Below are positions 23,401 to 35,400 of a stretch of DNA of 64,000 nucleotides, piece by piece. Location of the stretch: assembly GCA_008508345.1 (NCBI GenBank), contig QNGE01003775.1, positions 1 to 64,000 on the forward strand. Direction: 5' to 3'. Both the position numbers and the translations under genes were made by a program. The notes beneath the pieces were generated by a model. The model worked only from the letters and a program-made list of their open reading frames with translations. It searched no databases and was not told the origin of the DNA. Source of the DNA: Paragonimus westermani. Taxonomy: Eukaryota; Platyhelminthes; Trematoda; Plagiorchiida; Troglotrematidae. The number at the start of each line of letters is the position of its first letter. Position 1 is the first letter of the stretch.

Positions 23401-26400
23401 AATACCCAAGATGCGCCTCAGACACTCCACGCGGAAACGACTCAGATAGCCCACGTTCCGCTGATACAATGTCCACGTCTCACTGCCGCACAGCAGTATA
23501 GACAGCAACATTGAGCGGTAAACACACAGCTTGGTGGCCATCTTCAGGCTATGATTCTTCCAGGCACGCCTTTCAAGACGTCCGAAAGCAACATTGGCCC
23601 TAGCCACACGCGTTCGCAGCTCGCAGTCCACGGACAAATCTGTTGGCAAGTTGCTATCCACAGCTATCCACAGTGTCTCCAGCGATGCGAATTTGGGGTG
23701 GAGGTACACAAGCAGCACCTCCACCAGGAACAGGTTGAAAGAACGAAAACGTCTTACCTGTGATGATGTCCAATCCAAACTGTGATGCTGCCGAAGCGAA
23801 GGTTGTAGTCAGTCGTTGCAGTTCTTCTTGACTGTATACCAGCAATGCGCTGTCATCGGCGAACAGAAGCATGCGCATCCTTGAGGTCTATAGCTAGGCT
23901 GGGGAGCCGAAACGTCGGATATTCAACAACCGCCCGTTCGTCCGGCACTCGACCTCAACACCATCCTCTTCAGAGTTCTGAAAAGCAACTGTTACCATAG
24001 CAGTCATATATAACCTAAATAAAGCTGGGGCAAGAACACAACCCTGCTTCACACCAATGACGATGTCAAATTCATCAGAGGTCGATCCACACGATTGCAC
24101 CTTCGCCTTCATGCCCGCATGAAACAATCTAACCATATGGACAAACTTACTTGGACATCCAAACTTACCAAGCACCGTCCACAGCGCCTCACAGCTCACG
24201 GAATCGAACGCCTTGGTGAAGTCTACGAACAAGGCATACAGCGGCTGGTTCCGTTCGGGACACTTCTCCAGAAGCTGTCGAGCAACGAACACCAGGTCGA
24301 TAGTAGTCCGACACGCCCGGAATTCACACTGCTCCTCGTGAACATTCACCTCCAAACCGTTCGCATTCAAACGGTTCAGGAGGATTCTGGCAAGTACCTT
24401 GCCTGCACAGCTGAACAGGCTGATACCCCGGTAGCTATCGGCGCATTGCTTGCTACCCTTGCCTTTGAAAAAAGTTACGATAAGGGCGTTCTTGAAGTTT
24501 TGCGGCATCGCCTCGTGCTCCCAAATGGAGCGGACCAGCTGGAGCAGAGCGCGTTTCAACGCCGGCCCGCCATTCTTCAGGATCTCACCTGACAGCCCAT
24601 CCTCGCCTACAGTCTTCCCGTTGCGCAGTTGACCAATCGCCCTCTGCAGCTCCAGCAAATCTGGGGCGAGAGTAAGCGAAGGTTTGACTTTCTGTTGCGG
24701 AAGGCTGTTCACAACCACCCAATCAATTATAGCAGGGCGATTAAACAGGCTGCCGAAGAGTATAAACCACATTCTCATGATGTCCTCCGGCTGGCTGCAA
24801 GAATAGCCGGTGTCCACGTCTACCAGTGCTTTAGTAGACTGGATAGATGGACCAAAGGTCGCCTTAAGCGAATCGTAGAACTCCTTGTGGTGCCGACAAT
24901 CTGCGAAACTCTGCATGCGCTCGCCCTGTTTCCACCACCAGTTGTCCTTAATTCCGCGAACACGCTCGGCCAGTTGACGGCGGATACTCCGGAACCTAGC
25001 CTTCTTCGCTCCATAGACCGGGTCCAGTGTGGATGTGGCGAACACGGCATTCTTCTCTGGTAGCAACTTGCAGATAGCCACGTTGTTATCATCGAACTAG
25101 TCCGGGCGTTTCTTGCGCTCCACACCTATCGTCCCGGTGGCTGCTGCCATAATCTGTTCCTACAGATGTTGCCACATACTCTCGGCGGTAGTGGATACAG
25201 GAGCATTGTTCAGGCGTGCGACGACCACACGTTGGAAGGCAGTCTTCGTCTCCCAGTTCTCCAGCCGTCTGATATCCACCTTCTGCCGTTGTCCAAAAGA
25301 TCTACAGTAAACAGGCTTACATACATGAATGAACAATTTGGTCCTGACCAGCCTATGATCCGTGCTACATTCAGCGCCGCGCATCACCCGTGTGATGCGC
25401 ACCTCACGAATGTCGCGCTGCCCCACAATCACGTAGTCAAGCAAATGATGGTGACCGCTTCATGGATGAGTCCACGTCGTGATGTCGCTCGCATCCAGCT
25501 GGAATCGGGTGTTTGCGATAGCCAGCTCGTGAGTAGCACACAGGTGCAGCAGACGATCACCGTTCTCGTTGACTGAACCAATGTCATAGGGTCCGAGGAC
25601 TCCCGGTCAAGCTACCGAGTCGCACCCAACTCGAGCGTCCAAGTCGCCCAGAATAAACAGTCGGTCACTCACCGGCACCGACTGGATTATGGCGAACAGC
25701 TGATCATAGAACTGGTCCTTTGTATCATCAGTGTGACACGTAGTTGGACCATAAACACTAATAAATGTAGCACACTTACCTCAACCGAGTCGCAGGCGCA
25801 TCGACAGCATTCGAGGGCTGATGTTGTGCGGTTCGCCTATTATCAAAACATTAATGCGATCAGCGACTGCAAAACAGACACCATGCTCCCGAACACTGTC
25901 TGCCGGGTAACCTATCCAGTAGAAGGTGTACCCAGCACCTGCTTCCCTCAAATTACTTTGGTGTGCAAGCCTTGTCTCACTCAAGGCTGCTGTGTTGATT
26001 CCATACCGGCGCAGTTCCATCGCGATCAGGGCGCTGCGTCGTTGCGGTCGTTCTGTGGCGCTGCGTCGTTGCGGTCGTTCTGTGGCGCTGCATCGATCCA
26101 GCAGCGTGCGCACGTTCCACGTTGCGTAACATATCCGAAACGCTTCCTCAAGGTTCAATTGGGGTCGACAAGACAACAGGCGTCGTGCGATCGATGACAC
26201 TGAGTTGTCACATTGTGACTAGAGTCCGGCATTGTGGTATCTAAGTATGAGTGTGTTTGTTTAATTTGTTGTTTAGCTTCCCAATGCCTATTGAACTTTA
26301 CTATACATAGATCTACAAACTGCAGTATGTTCCTGATGAGATGCAGAGAAATGTGCTAGAGAGATACACTGTGCAAAAAACTATTTTTGAGTTCTTTGTT

Positions 26401-29400
26401 CACATACACCGGTAGCCACGTTACACTGAGTAGTCGGAGGTCTATTTATGCCATGATCTTACTATAAAATGCGACCTCCATTGGCTGAAACACCTCATTG
26501 CGTGAATCGGCATCCAGGGAGAGGTCATTACAAGCAATAAAATATAGTACATCTGTTAAGAATCCAAGCAATTTCTTCATCCGTACGATACAGAACATTC
26601 CCGTGGTACCTTAAAATCCGGCAGTAAACTGGTTGCCGGTTGAACTACTAGTTAACGTACTATTCAACCTAATTAAGTAGACGGGTGAAATGGAGGGATG
26701 TTGCATTTGACACAGTTTCTTCCTACAGAACCAGCCATCACGGAGTTAAAAGCAACAGCCCGAATAAGCTAATGTACGGAAAAGCATTATGTAAGAAGCA
26801 TAAAGTCGTCTACGTGTATAAACTAGAAGTTAGACTCATTCATATACTAAGCAGAAACCTGTTTTACAGATCGGCGCGTATTGGTCCACTTAAAACAACC
26901 CGATGTTCGCAAGGAGTAAACGGTTTTCAGAACCTACCAGCAGCGAACAGAGGGCGTGCTAGTGTAATACCTTTGCTCAAAGATGCCTGAAACCTCGTTA
27001 CAGTGCACCGGAGTTACGTGAGCCATACAACAAGCATTATACAGAGCACTGCCTTCCTTCATGATCGTTTCCAGAGGAAGGTGACACTGTGCCAATGTTC
27101 ACTAGATTTCTCACTTACTCTATCCCACAGTCGCACTGCGCACATGCTACACAACTACTCGGGTGCGCTGATTCACTCTTCCATGTCTGATGTTCGAGGT
27201 GCCCGAGCACTTTCGGTCCACTGACCAACATTCCCATACACATGCTGTGTCGATGCGATTCAACAAGAGTAACCATAAAATTCTGCAGCTTGACTTTAAG
27301 TTTTATTTTTGTATGATAGCACAACAACGATAAGTATCCGTTTCCAAGCAGCCTGCCGCGCTTCGACAGCTTGTCCTTTGAGGTAAACAAGGAAAAACCC
27401 TAGTATCAGAATGATACGGGTGGTTGGCTCCGTGCCATTCGGTGATTCTTCAGACGGATGAAGATGAACAATAGTGTTGCCGGAGTAATGGATCTACGCT
27501 TGATAGACTGTAAGCTATAAAGTGTTACGTAAGTTATTTGATAGTATTACGACCTGATGTACTCTGCCAAGTCACAAAGGGGTTTGAAATGTCCCACTAG
27601 AAGTACATGAACCCTTGGATAGCGTGCTTCCCGCAGAGCCTTCACAAGCCATAGATAAATCCCAGCGAAGACATACAAAACACTGGCTCCAACGCAAACG
27701 AACGATGCACTCGGCACCATGAATGACTGGATCGATTTAGTCACTGATCTCCGGCAAAAGGGTGTGTTCCAAAAACACCGTGTTTCGTGATGTTGCCCTC
27801 CAGACAAGACCTTTGCTCAAAGCCTCCGGGCGAGCTTTCTCAAGTCGACCTCATGCTTCGGACTGAACAACGGAATATTTATTTGGCCTACAATTAAACC
27901 GTATGAATTACTCTACGTGGGTAACATGAGCCGCAATGTTCACTGTTCAAATGCATGCCCTGTCTCACTGTCGAGTATTTCTGTGAGTGTTATGGTGCGA
28001 TCGCTCGCTCGCCCTCACTACATTGATAGTGGTGTTGGAAACTCTATATCCTTACGCACTTCGGAAGACTGGTTGGGTTTTGTCAACAGGAGGCAGTGCA
28101 TTGCGAGACAGTAAGCGTAGCGCTACTTTGTGGTTGAAAGATCCGGTGGTCCCGCGTCTGGTATGTTTGTACGGGGTTTTCCAGACTCGCTGATTACCGA
28201 GCATCGCCTGTGTAGACACCATCACGTGAACAATGCTGACACAGGGCAGCATGTACAGGGATCAGGTAATCTCTTTTTGTGTAAAGTCGTTTCATTAGAC
28301 TGATTCTGGACACGTCTTGCACAAGCCTACCAAGCACCCATAATCTAACCTCCTATTCATATACGATGGGTCTGACCGAGAAGTACAGAACAAAAGGTAC
28401 TCACAACGTGGGACAAGACAGGTTTGACCTCCATCAGCGGCATCCGGCTTAGCGGTTGAGTCCAAAAGATGCTGGGTGTTGTTGGCTGAACATTATAGCG
28501 AGCAGAAGTCAGTGGCGAGATAGTTGTTATGCTCACCGCAGTAGCTGCGTTTAAGTGTGGCTGGACATTTGAGAAAGAACATAATTAATCGTAACCAAAA
28601 TATAAAAACCGCGAAGAATGTAAAAACGATGACGAACACTTTTTTCAGTTTCCGCTGTATATTCTTCGTTACATCCTTTATGACAGTACAACAGTGATGT
28701 GGGATGGTCGTGTAACTTTGTGCCGACCATTTTTCGATGTTTGTCCAACTATTCGGCAAGTTAGCCTCAAATCCAAGTGTAATTCAACTGCTATGTCAAA
28801 GCAGATGTGTTGTCAAAACAAGTGATAACAAATAGCGTACTACTTATTGAGAAGATATTGCACCGAGTTAAAAGACCATCCTAAGGTGGGACTACACAAA
28901 GAGGAACAAAAAGCACGGTTCCTCGGTCAATAAACGGTGTATCGATCTCTTGGAATATTAAACGTGTAGCAAGCAATGGATTAGCATTCGGAAGATGTGG
29001 CTAAGCCAGCGAAAAATGAAATAATGTATTTTCAAAAGTGAGAATTCAATGTTAAAATGGCCCTATGGAGTGCAACAATGATTGAGCCAAGAACCGATAA
29101 ACTGCAAATGAGTTTAGTGGACTTACGTGCCAACATGAACTTCGCAGTTATAGGACTCGCCAAAGAACCAAGACAAGTTGGTTCTTCAAACCAATAATAA
29201 ACACCACCAAGTACGAACAGCGCACAAGAAACAGACGTGAAAACCAGGTAAAGCATAAAGTACATATGGTTATTCATCCCAACACAATTGTAAATCCACG
29301 GACAATGGTGATCGAACCGGGCGACACAACGATCACAACTAGCACAATGTTTTGATCTCAAGGGCTTCTGAACCAAACAGGTGGTACAAAAACGTTCCAA

Positions 29401-32400
29401 CGGTTGTGAAACTGGCTTTGATTGCTGTCCGTCATCGTCGTCCACTTGACTGATGGTTCTTTCTACAAGTCTAATGACGGTCAGCTGGCGATCCTCAATG
29501 TCTGAAGTGGGGATATAACCAGGATCAGTGGTGACACAACGGTAAAAGGCAATCCATAATCCGGTCACACATATTAAAAAAGAAAAGTGTAACACCCAAT
29601 GCTGGTTACTGTGTGGAACCAAGTAAAGAAAATAAGTTGCCGTCAGTAGAGCAGTGGTACTGATTGCCAGACTGAATAGTAGAATAATCTGAAGGGAAAA
29701 TAAAAAAAACAGAAAAAATCCCCCATTACGTTGATAACAAAAACATATAATGCAACACAAGATAAGTCAAAAAACAGCTATAACTGCATCGAGAATACTG
29801 CGAAGTTAATCGAAAACCCAGAGCGTTGTAACTTTGAAACAGGTCAAACCTTTGAACTCAGCAGGAAATCAGAAGCCTAAACTTGTTTTTAGTCAGGAAG
29901 AACAGTGACTGTCCTCGTCCGCCACCACCTAATTGTTGCCTTTGTGATATAGGCTATAACATCAGAAACTAGTTGAGAACTTTAGTCATTCTCCTGCCAA
30001 TGTTTACTAGTCGTGCTAGTGGCAATAATATTCGTGGATGTATGTAACGAAGAACTGAAGTGGTCGCCGGAAAATTGACGTGTTGGAGAACAACGTGGCA
30101 AAAATGGCAGATTCTAAGAACGAAGTTGCCAGTGGTGTCTACACTGCCCCAGAATTGTTACGGTATGCAAAATGGTACTTGCCCGATGTGTCGTTGAAGC
30201 ACGTACCACCCGTGTCCGTCCACTGAATAAACTACCCTCGTGCTAGTCACATTCTTTGCTCATAAAAGCAGTACCCAAGTCTACATACAACGAGAAATTC
30301 CTACAATAAGGACAATCCGATAGTGTGCCGGTCACCCCATACTATAAACTGAGTAGCTGCATCAAGTAGGGTGGTTAAGCAGTAAGTTTTGTTTACCCTC
30401 CCAAGGGTCAGTACCAACGTAATTCTTCACATTCGCTTGTGCTTTATTTCTAACAACCTTTCCCAACTGCCTGAAGAGACAGCCGATCGTAGAATCAACG
30501 TCTGTGTTCTAGTTGCAAGTTTCTACTATCCGCTGTTGAGATTTAGTGTGCGAGTTGATACAGGTGCTGACGAAATCTGCATTCTCAAACGGATGGACGG
30601 GCGGACCACTTTCACCTGGATTCTAAATTTATCGAACACCAAAATTAGACAGCGATCAAAGCATCTAACTGAAGGAACACGCATTGTATACTCCACACCT
30701 GTAACACACGTGAAGCGATACCGTCTTTTTTGCGTTTGGTCAGGCTGAAGTAGAATGGATCATTCAGCACGGTGGCCTGGTAAGATTGGTAAGGCAGATT
30801 CTTGTGTCGTTCTGGTGTTACAACTAGTTCTGGACGACGAACCCTCCGAAGTATATTAACTGTATCTGTTAAGGCTTCTACCAACACCAACGCTAATATC
30901 AATCAGGGGGCCTTTTGTTCGGACCCAGGTGCACGCACTAAACCCAATAAAACAATTATAATATAGTCATGTAAGTAAGCAATAGGTAATCCCGCACTAA
31001 CCAATTGAACGATGCCGAGTCTCGTCTAAGTCACGAACCTGTACTAGCCCCATAAAGCACAAATGATGTGAAGCGGTTGTTCCAAGTCTGCACTGAGAGG
31101 AACATTCGAAATAGCCCAGAAGAGGAGATTTTTCAAAAGAGATGAAAGCTGGTCAAAACAAGGTCATGCAAGCAAAACAAAAACGGTAGGAGTGCAGGTA
31201 CACATTGACTGCGGCATAGTATCACTTCAGGTGGCGTTTTTAACCAGTGATTTCAGTTACTAAGAAGACCCCAGCCGGGAACGCGAAATCTACACACCAC
31301 GTAATAGGAAAATCAGGGAAATTATATGCTGTGCGCACATCACTGCCTGACCACCGCGTGACACAAACAAATTGTTGGTGATCTCAGCGCATAGCACCCG
31401 GTATGGAAAAAGTCCAGCTGGCGTGCGCAGTACATGATCCAAGCATCGTGGGCCACGCAACCTGATTGGTTCACCAGTAGACAGCTTGTCCCCAGCAGTC
31501 CGAAATACGTGATAGCAACCGCCTATCACCATCAAAGACAGCAACATATCAGTGGTTCTGACAGAGACTTAACTACTACATAACCATCGAGAAAAAAACA
31601 AACCCTCGCGAGAGAGAAAAAGTACAAGAGGAGGGACAAGGGTGTAACTGCTAAAAATACGTCCATATTCACAAATTCAACAGCAAGGTGTCCACACCTT
31701 GCAAACAAACATCCGGGCTGCAAGTGAAAGTAGGGCGTCATCAGCAAGACAGCTTCCTTACAGCTTTCACTACCCCATGCCACTGGGTGCACTCAATTCA
31801 CGGACAACGACAACATTCATGTCACTGAGCCCGAGTAGCCGCCATTTCATCTGACGTCTCCAACCACCGACTCTGTGAATCGTCAGGTCCCCAACCCGGG
31901 AGGCAAACCCGACCTACAGTTGCCAACCCTCGGCGAACGATTTCATTTCCCTATGCCAGGTTATCATCTGTCCACCTAAAACTATGCACCAGCCGGCCGC
32001 AACGTCCAGTAAGAGTGTCCAGTGTGGCGGACGACCAGTTGGTAACACCAGTACATGAATTAGCTATCTAATTCTGTGTGGACAAAGGGATTCAACAAAA
32101 GAACTCGTTTAACAATCACTAAAAAATACCCGTTTCCTAACCTCGAAGTCCCAATCGGAAAACGAACGTGCAGGCGGATGCCGAAAATAGCAAAGAAAGG
32201 TCGAGAACGCTTGTGAAAGGCAAAGAACCGCACATCTGTACCAACTTTGAAGGGTACCTATAACAGTAGTGTTAGGTCTTTTGAGAGGCAAAAAAAACGA
32301 TATTTTTGGATAAGCGGAGACTTTTCCGACATCTAACTTAATCCTTATTAACATACTTTTTAAAAAGAGTGCTCCGAATAACCATTTCCAAAGAGTGCAT

Positions 32401-35400
32401 TAAATATAATCTGTCTCACCTCTTCACTGGCATCGCCAGGTCATCGTTTTGTGGCCCTGTCCATCAGACAACGGACTAGATCCCCCTTTGGTCTGAGTAG
32501 TATACAACTACTGAAGTTTGTATAGTGGCCCATCCAAGTTGCCCCACGATACACTTTCTGTTGTACCGTGCCATCTTCACGACGAGACCTGAGCACGTCT
32601 AGGGACGTAATACCTGCTGGTGATCATGGATCTAGGGCAAAGTGAATACTTTCATGGATACGGTTGAAATGCGTCAGTATCTCACTTAGGCTTTTAGATT
32701 CGTCTGCCACACAGATGATATCGTTTACACAGCGATTGTAAAGGGTGACTGATTTTATTTGGTCAACTAATGAATTACACTCTAACTGTGCCACAAAGAT
32801 AACAGCCAACAATGTATTTTATTTCGCATGAAGAAGAAACACCGAAAACGAGCTTGTTCGTTACGCGTATCCTCATAAAGACTAGTCCCTCAATATTGAA
32901 GCAGGTGTCACCGTATTTCTGTTGACGTTCCCCATCAGGTGTAACACATATAGTTGAAGATCTGTTCTTGGCCGGGAATTCGTGATAAAACAACGTACCC
33001 CAACAAAATCAGTTCGTTTTCTGAATAAGGACAATAATCCACAGTCCAGTAAATCTCTAGATAGCTAATAACCCGAACTACAAAATGGTCAATAGCGAAC
33101 GCGAGTGACCAGAGGTGTGCATGATTAATTACGCTGTTGGGCGAAAACGGGGCTACCCCGTACAAGCCAGACATACCAGGTGGGTGACTTGAATTCTCTC
33201 CTCGCTGAAGATATAAGTACATTAATTATCCATTCGACGTTAGCAATCTGTGACCTCTTTGTTAGATATTGCGTAAGCTTCGAATTTTCGGTGGTCGCAG
33301 TAGCGCAAATATCCCCGACGGCTTTCATTGGCAGGTAGCAATAGCTTGCATAACGCTGAACAAAAATGACCAATCAACTGGTCGCAAAGTTGGATCGAAA
33401 ATGGCCGCACCCTTCTTTGTTCACATGATGAAGGAACTGACTCACTGTCCACCGCAAACAGTGCGCCAACAGGCCACAACGTCCACAAACAGTGCGCATT
33501 GTCGCCTCATATACGCGACCCACACACTTCAGACAGACACTTCTCTGTAACATCAGGTGTGTTAGATTAGCGAACACCACCCTGACTTCAGAGATACGCG
33601 CTCCCATTTCATTCCATACACATCCGACACCGCTCATGCAGCTACAAAACCACACAAACCAGTCAACAACATCCATAACTGCATTAGCCAACATCAAATC
33701 TGCGCAATCACAGCAACCTTGCAAAAACACTTTGCACTGCAGAGGTTCCAAACCACATTCCGAAACATTTAGCAGGTTGCCGAATAACTCCTGGTACTGT
33801 CCGTACAGTTTGGAATTGGTCAAATAAAGACTTGTCGTCAGCACAATAAACACCACTCAGTCTTCTACCACGTAGAAGGTCCACGTCGGCATGTTCCGAA
33901 TACCACAGACAGTCGTCCATCAGTATGTTTATCACAAAATTAAACATGGATTCCGCATGACATTTAAGGCCAACATTTTCATATACGTGTCGTCAACCAA
34001 AGAGACTTCATGCAAAAACGCGAAATTAGTGGCGCAACCGCAAGCTGAAAGTATTCGCCAAAACTAGCATTCCTGAGAAGAGACAGAGCATGAAAAATGT
34101 CAATAACGGAAGAATCATATTTAGAGGAGGCGCTAGAAAGCTTTGAAATATGCGCACCAAACAGTGTACCACGATGAAGATAGAACGTTTTTTATTGTTA
34201 TAGCCAAGGCAATCGTTGATTCTAAAAATGCATAATTGGCCTGGAAAGCATATAGCTTTCTCATCAGCATATGGAAGCCAGTGACTTATGGCAGGAAGGG
34301 CGTACATGGAAAAGAAGAGAAGCTCCCGTATTCTCCGTGTCAATAAGCGTTAAACGCTGGAGGTATACCGAATTAAAAAAAGTTTAAAAAAACAAAATGA
34401 GTGGCAAACGTGGTTAAATGTAAGAACAAAAAGTAACACCTAAGATGAAGAGAGAAATGTAGAGGCACAAAGGAGAAAGAAGTTACAAAGATGCACACAG
34501 AAACTCGCAACACTAGCGCCATTGACTTCCATTCTTCGCCATATCAGAAAGCGTCTTCAACCAAGGGTGCCCATTGTCCCTCGAACTCCAAACAGGAAGC
34601 CGAGAGCGTCCGACTCAAGCAAGCTTCACAATAAAAGCCTTCAAATCACGAGACCAAGACATGTGCTAACTATAAGACCGCCACTTTCAGACTAGCCCAC
34701 AACTCACAAACAATGTACCATGTGACAGACAATGAGCTAGCATCCCTACGTCAACTTAGCCTGTGAGACGAGCTCAGTACGATCTCGGGTTGACAGTCTA
34801 TTCTGTCCGAAAACAAGTCGGCGGACTTCATCAGTGCTGACAAAATGCTCCAACGACACGCCGCTAATGCTTCGGAAAAATCGATAGTAGAAGACGGACA
34901 TTCCACAAATATACCCCGTGTGAATGGATCCGGTTTCACAACCGCACATTAAGACGGTCCCAACAGTGGCATTGTGCACCCAGCCTTTCATAGAGAGACT
35001 GAGGTCATACCGAAGCTACAAGTAGGGTAAGTTGGCAAACGCCACTTCAGCATTTGCTATGCGATCTTATGTGATCTTATCAGACATTCTATCAACGTTG
35101 ATACAACTCTAAACGTACATAGACTTCTCGACTTCTTCCAAATGCTCACCACCAAGCGTGAGAACAGGCGCCGGGTCATACCAACTTTGCAACAACACCA
35201 TGCACTTAGTGGGTTCAAAGGCCATACTAAAGCCACTGAAGCCTTTCATCATTATCATAACAGCTCTCAGCCTAACCCGAAGGTACTGTGGCTCGGGCCG
35301 CCGCTCACCTAAACAGTGACGCGAAATATCTCGAGGAAGCGTTACTGAAAATGTTACAATAAATAAGTAAACACGCAAAAGAGGACTAGGCGGAAGAACT

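Larger units (their letters stand above)
22870..26200 (-). mobile_element. RTE-like LINE, nearly full length, inside ZDHHC17 intron 4
   Basis: The element has the same strand as the host gene. From 26200 down it runs endonuclease N-terminus, endonuclease C-terminus (25444-25160), linker and reverse transcriptase (25081-23654), and C-terminal domain (23778-23119), then a 3' UTR reaching to about 22870. A FADD catalytic box is intact at 23863-23852. Frame breaks occur in the endonuclease and just before FADD, so it is unlikely to be active, though it is the best-kept LINE in the window. Confidence 0.85.

Noticed and set aside
27547..28759. Hydrophobic minus-strand ORFs considered as ZDHHC17 exons
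   Set aside because: No matching splice phase and no similarity to the family.
34026..34343. Hydrophobic minus-strand ORF between ZDHHC17 exons 3 and 4, with a possible acceptor
   Set aside because: Exons 3 and 4 join directly in phase 0 and give the expected spacing to the DPG motif. Adding this segment would make the protein too long, and no donor in the right phase is present.
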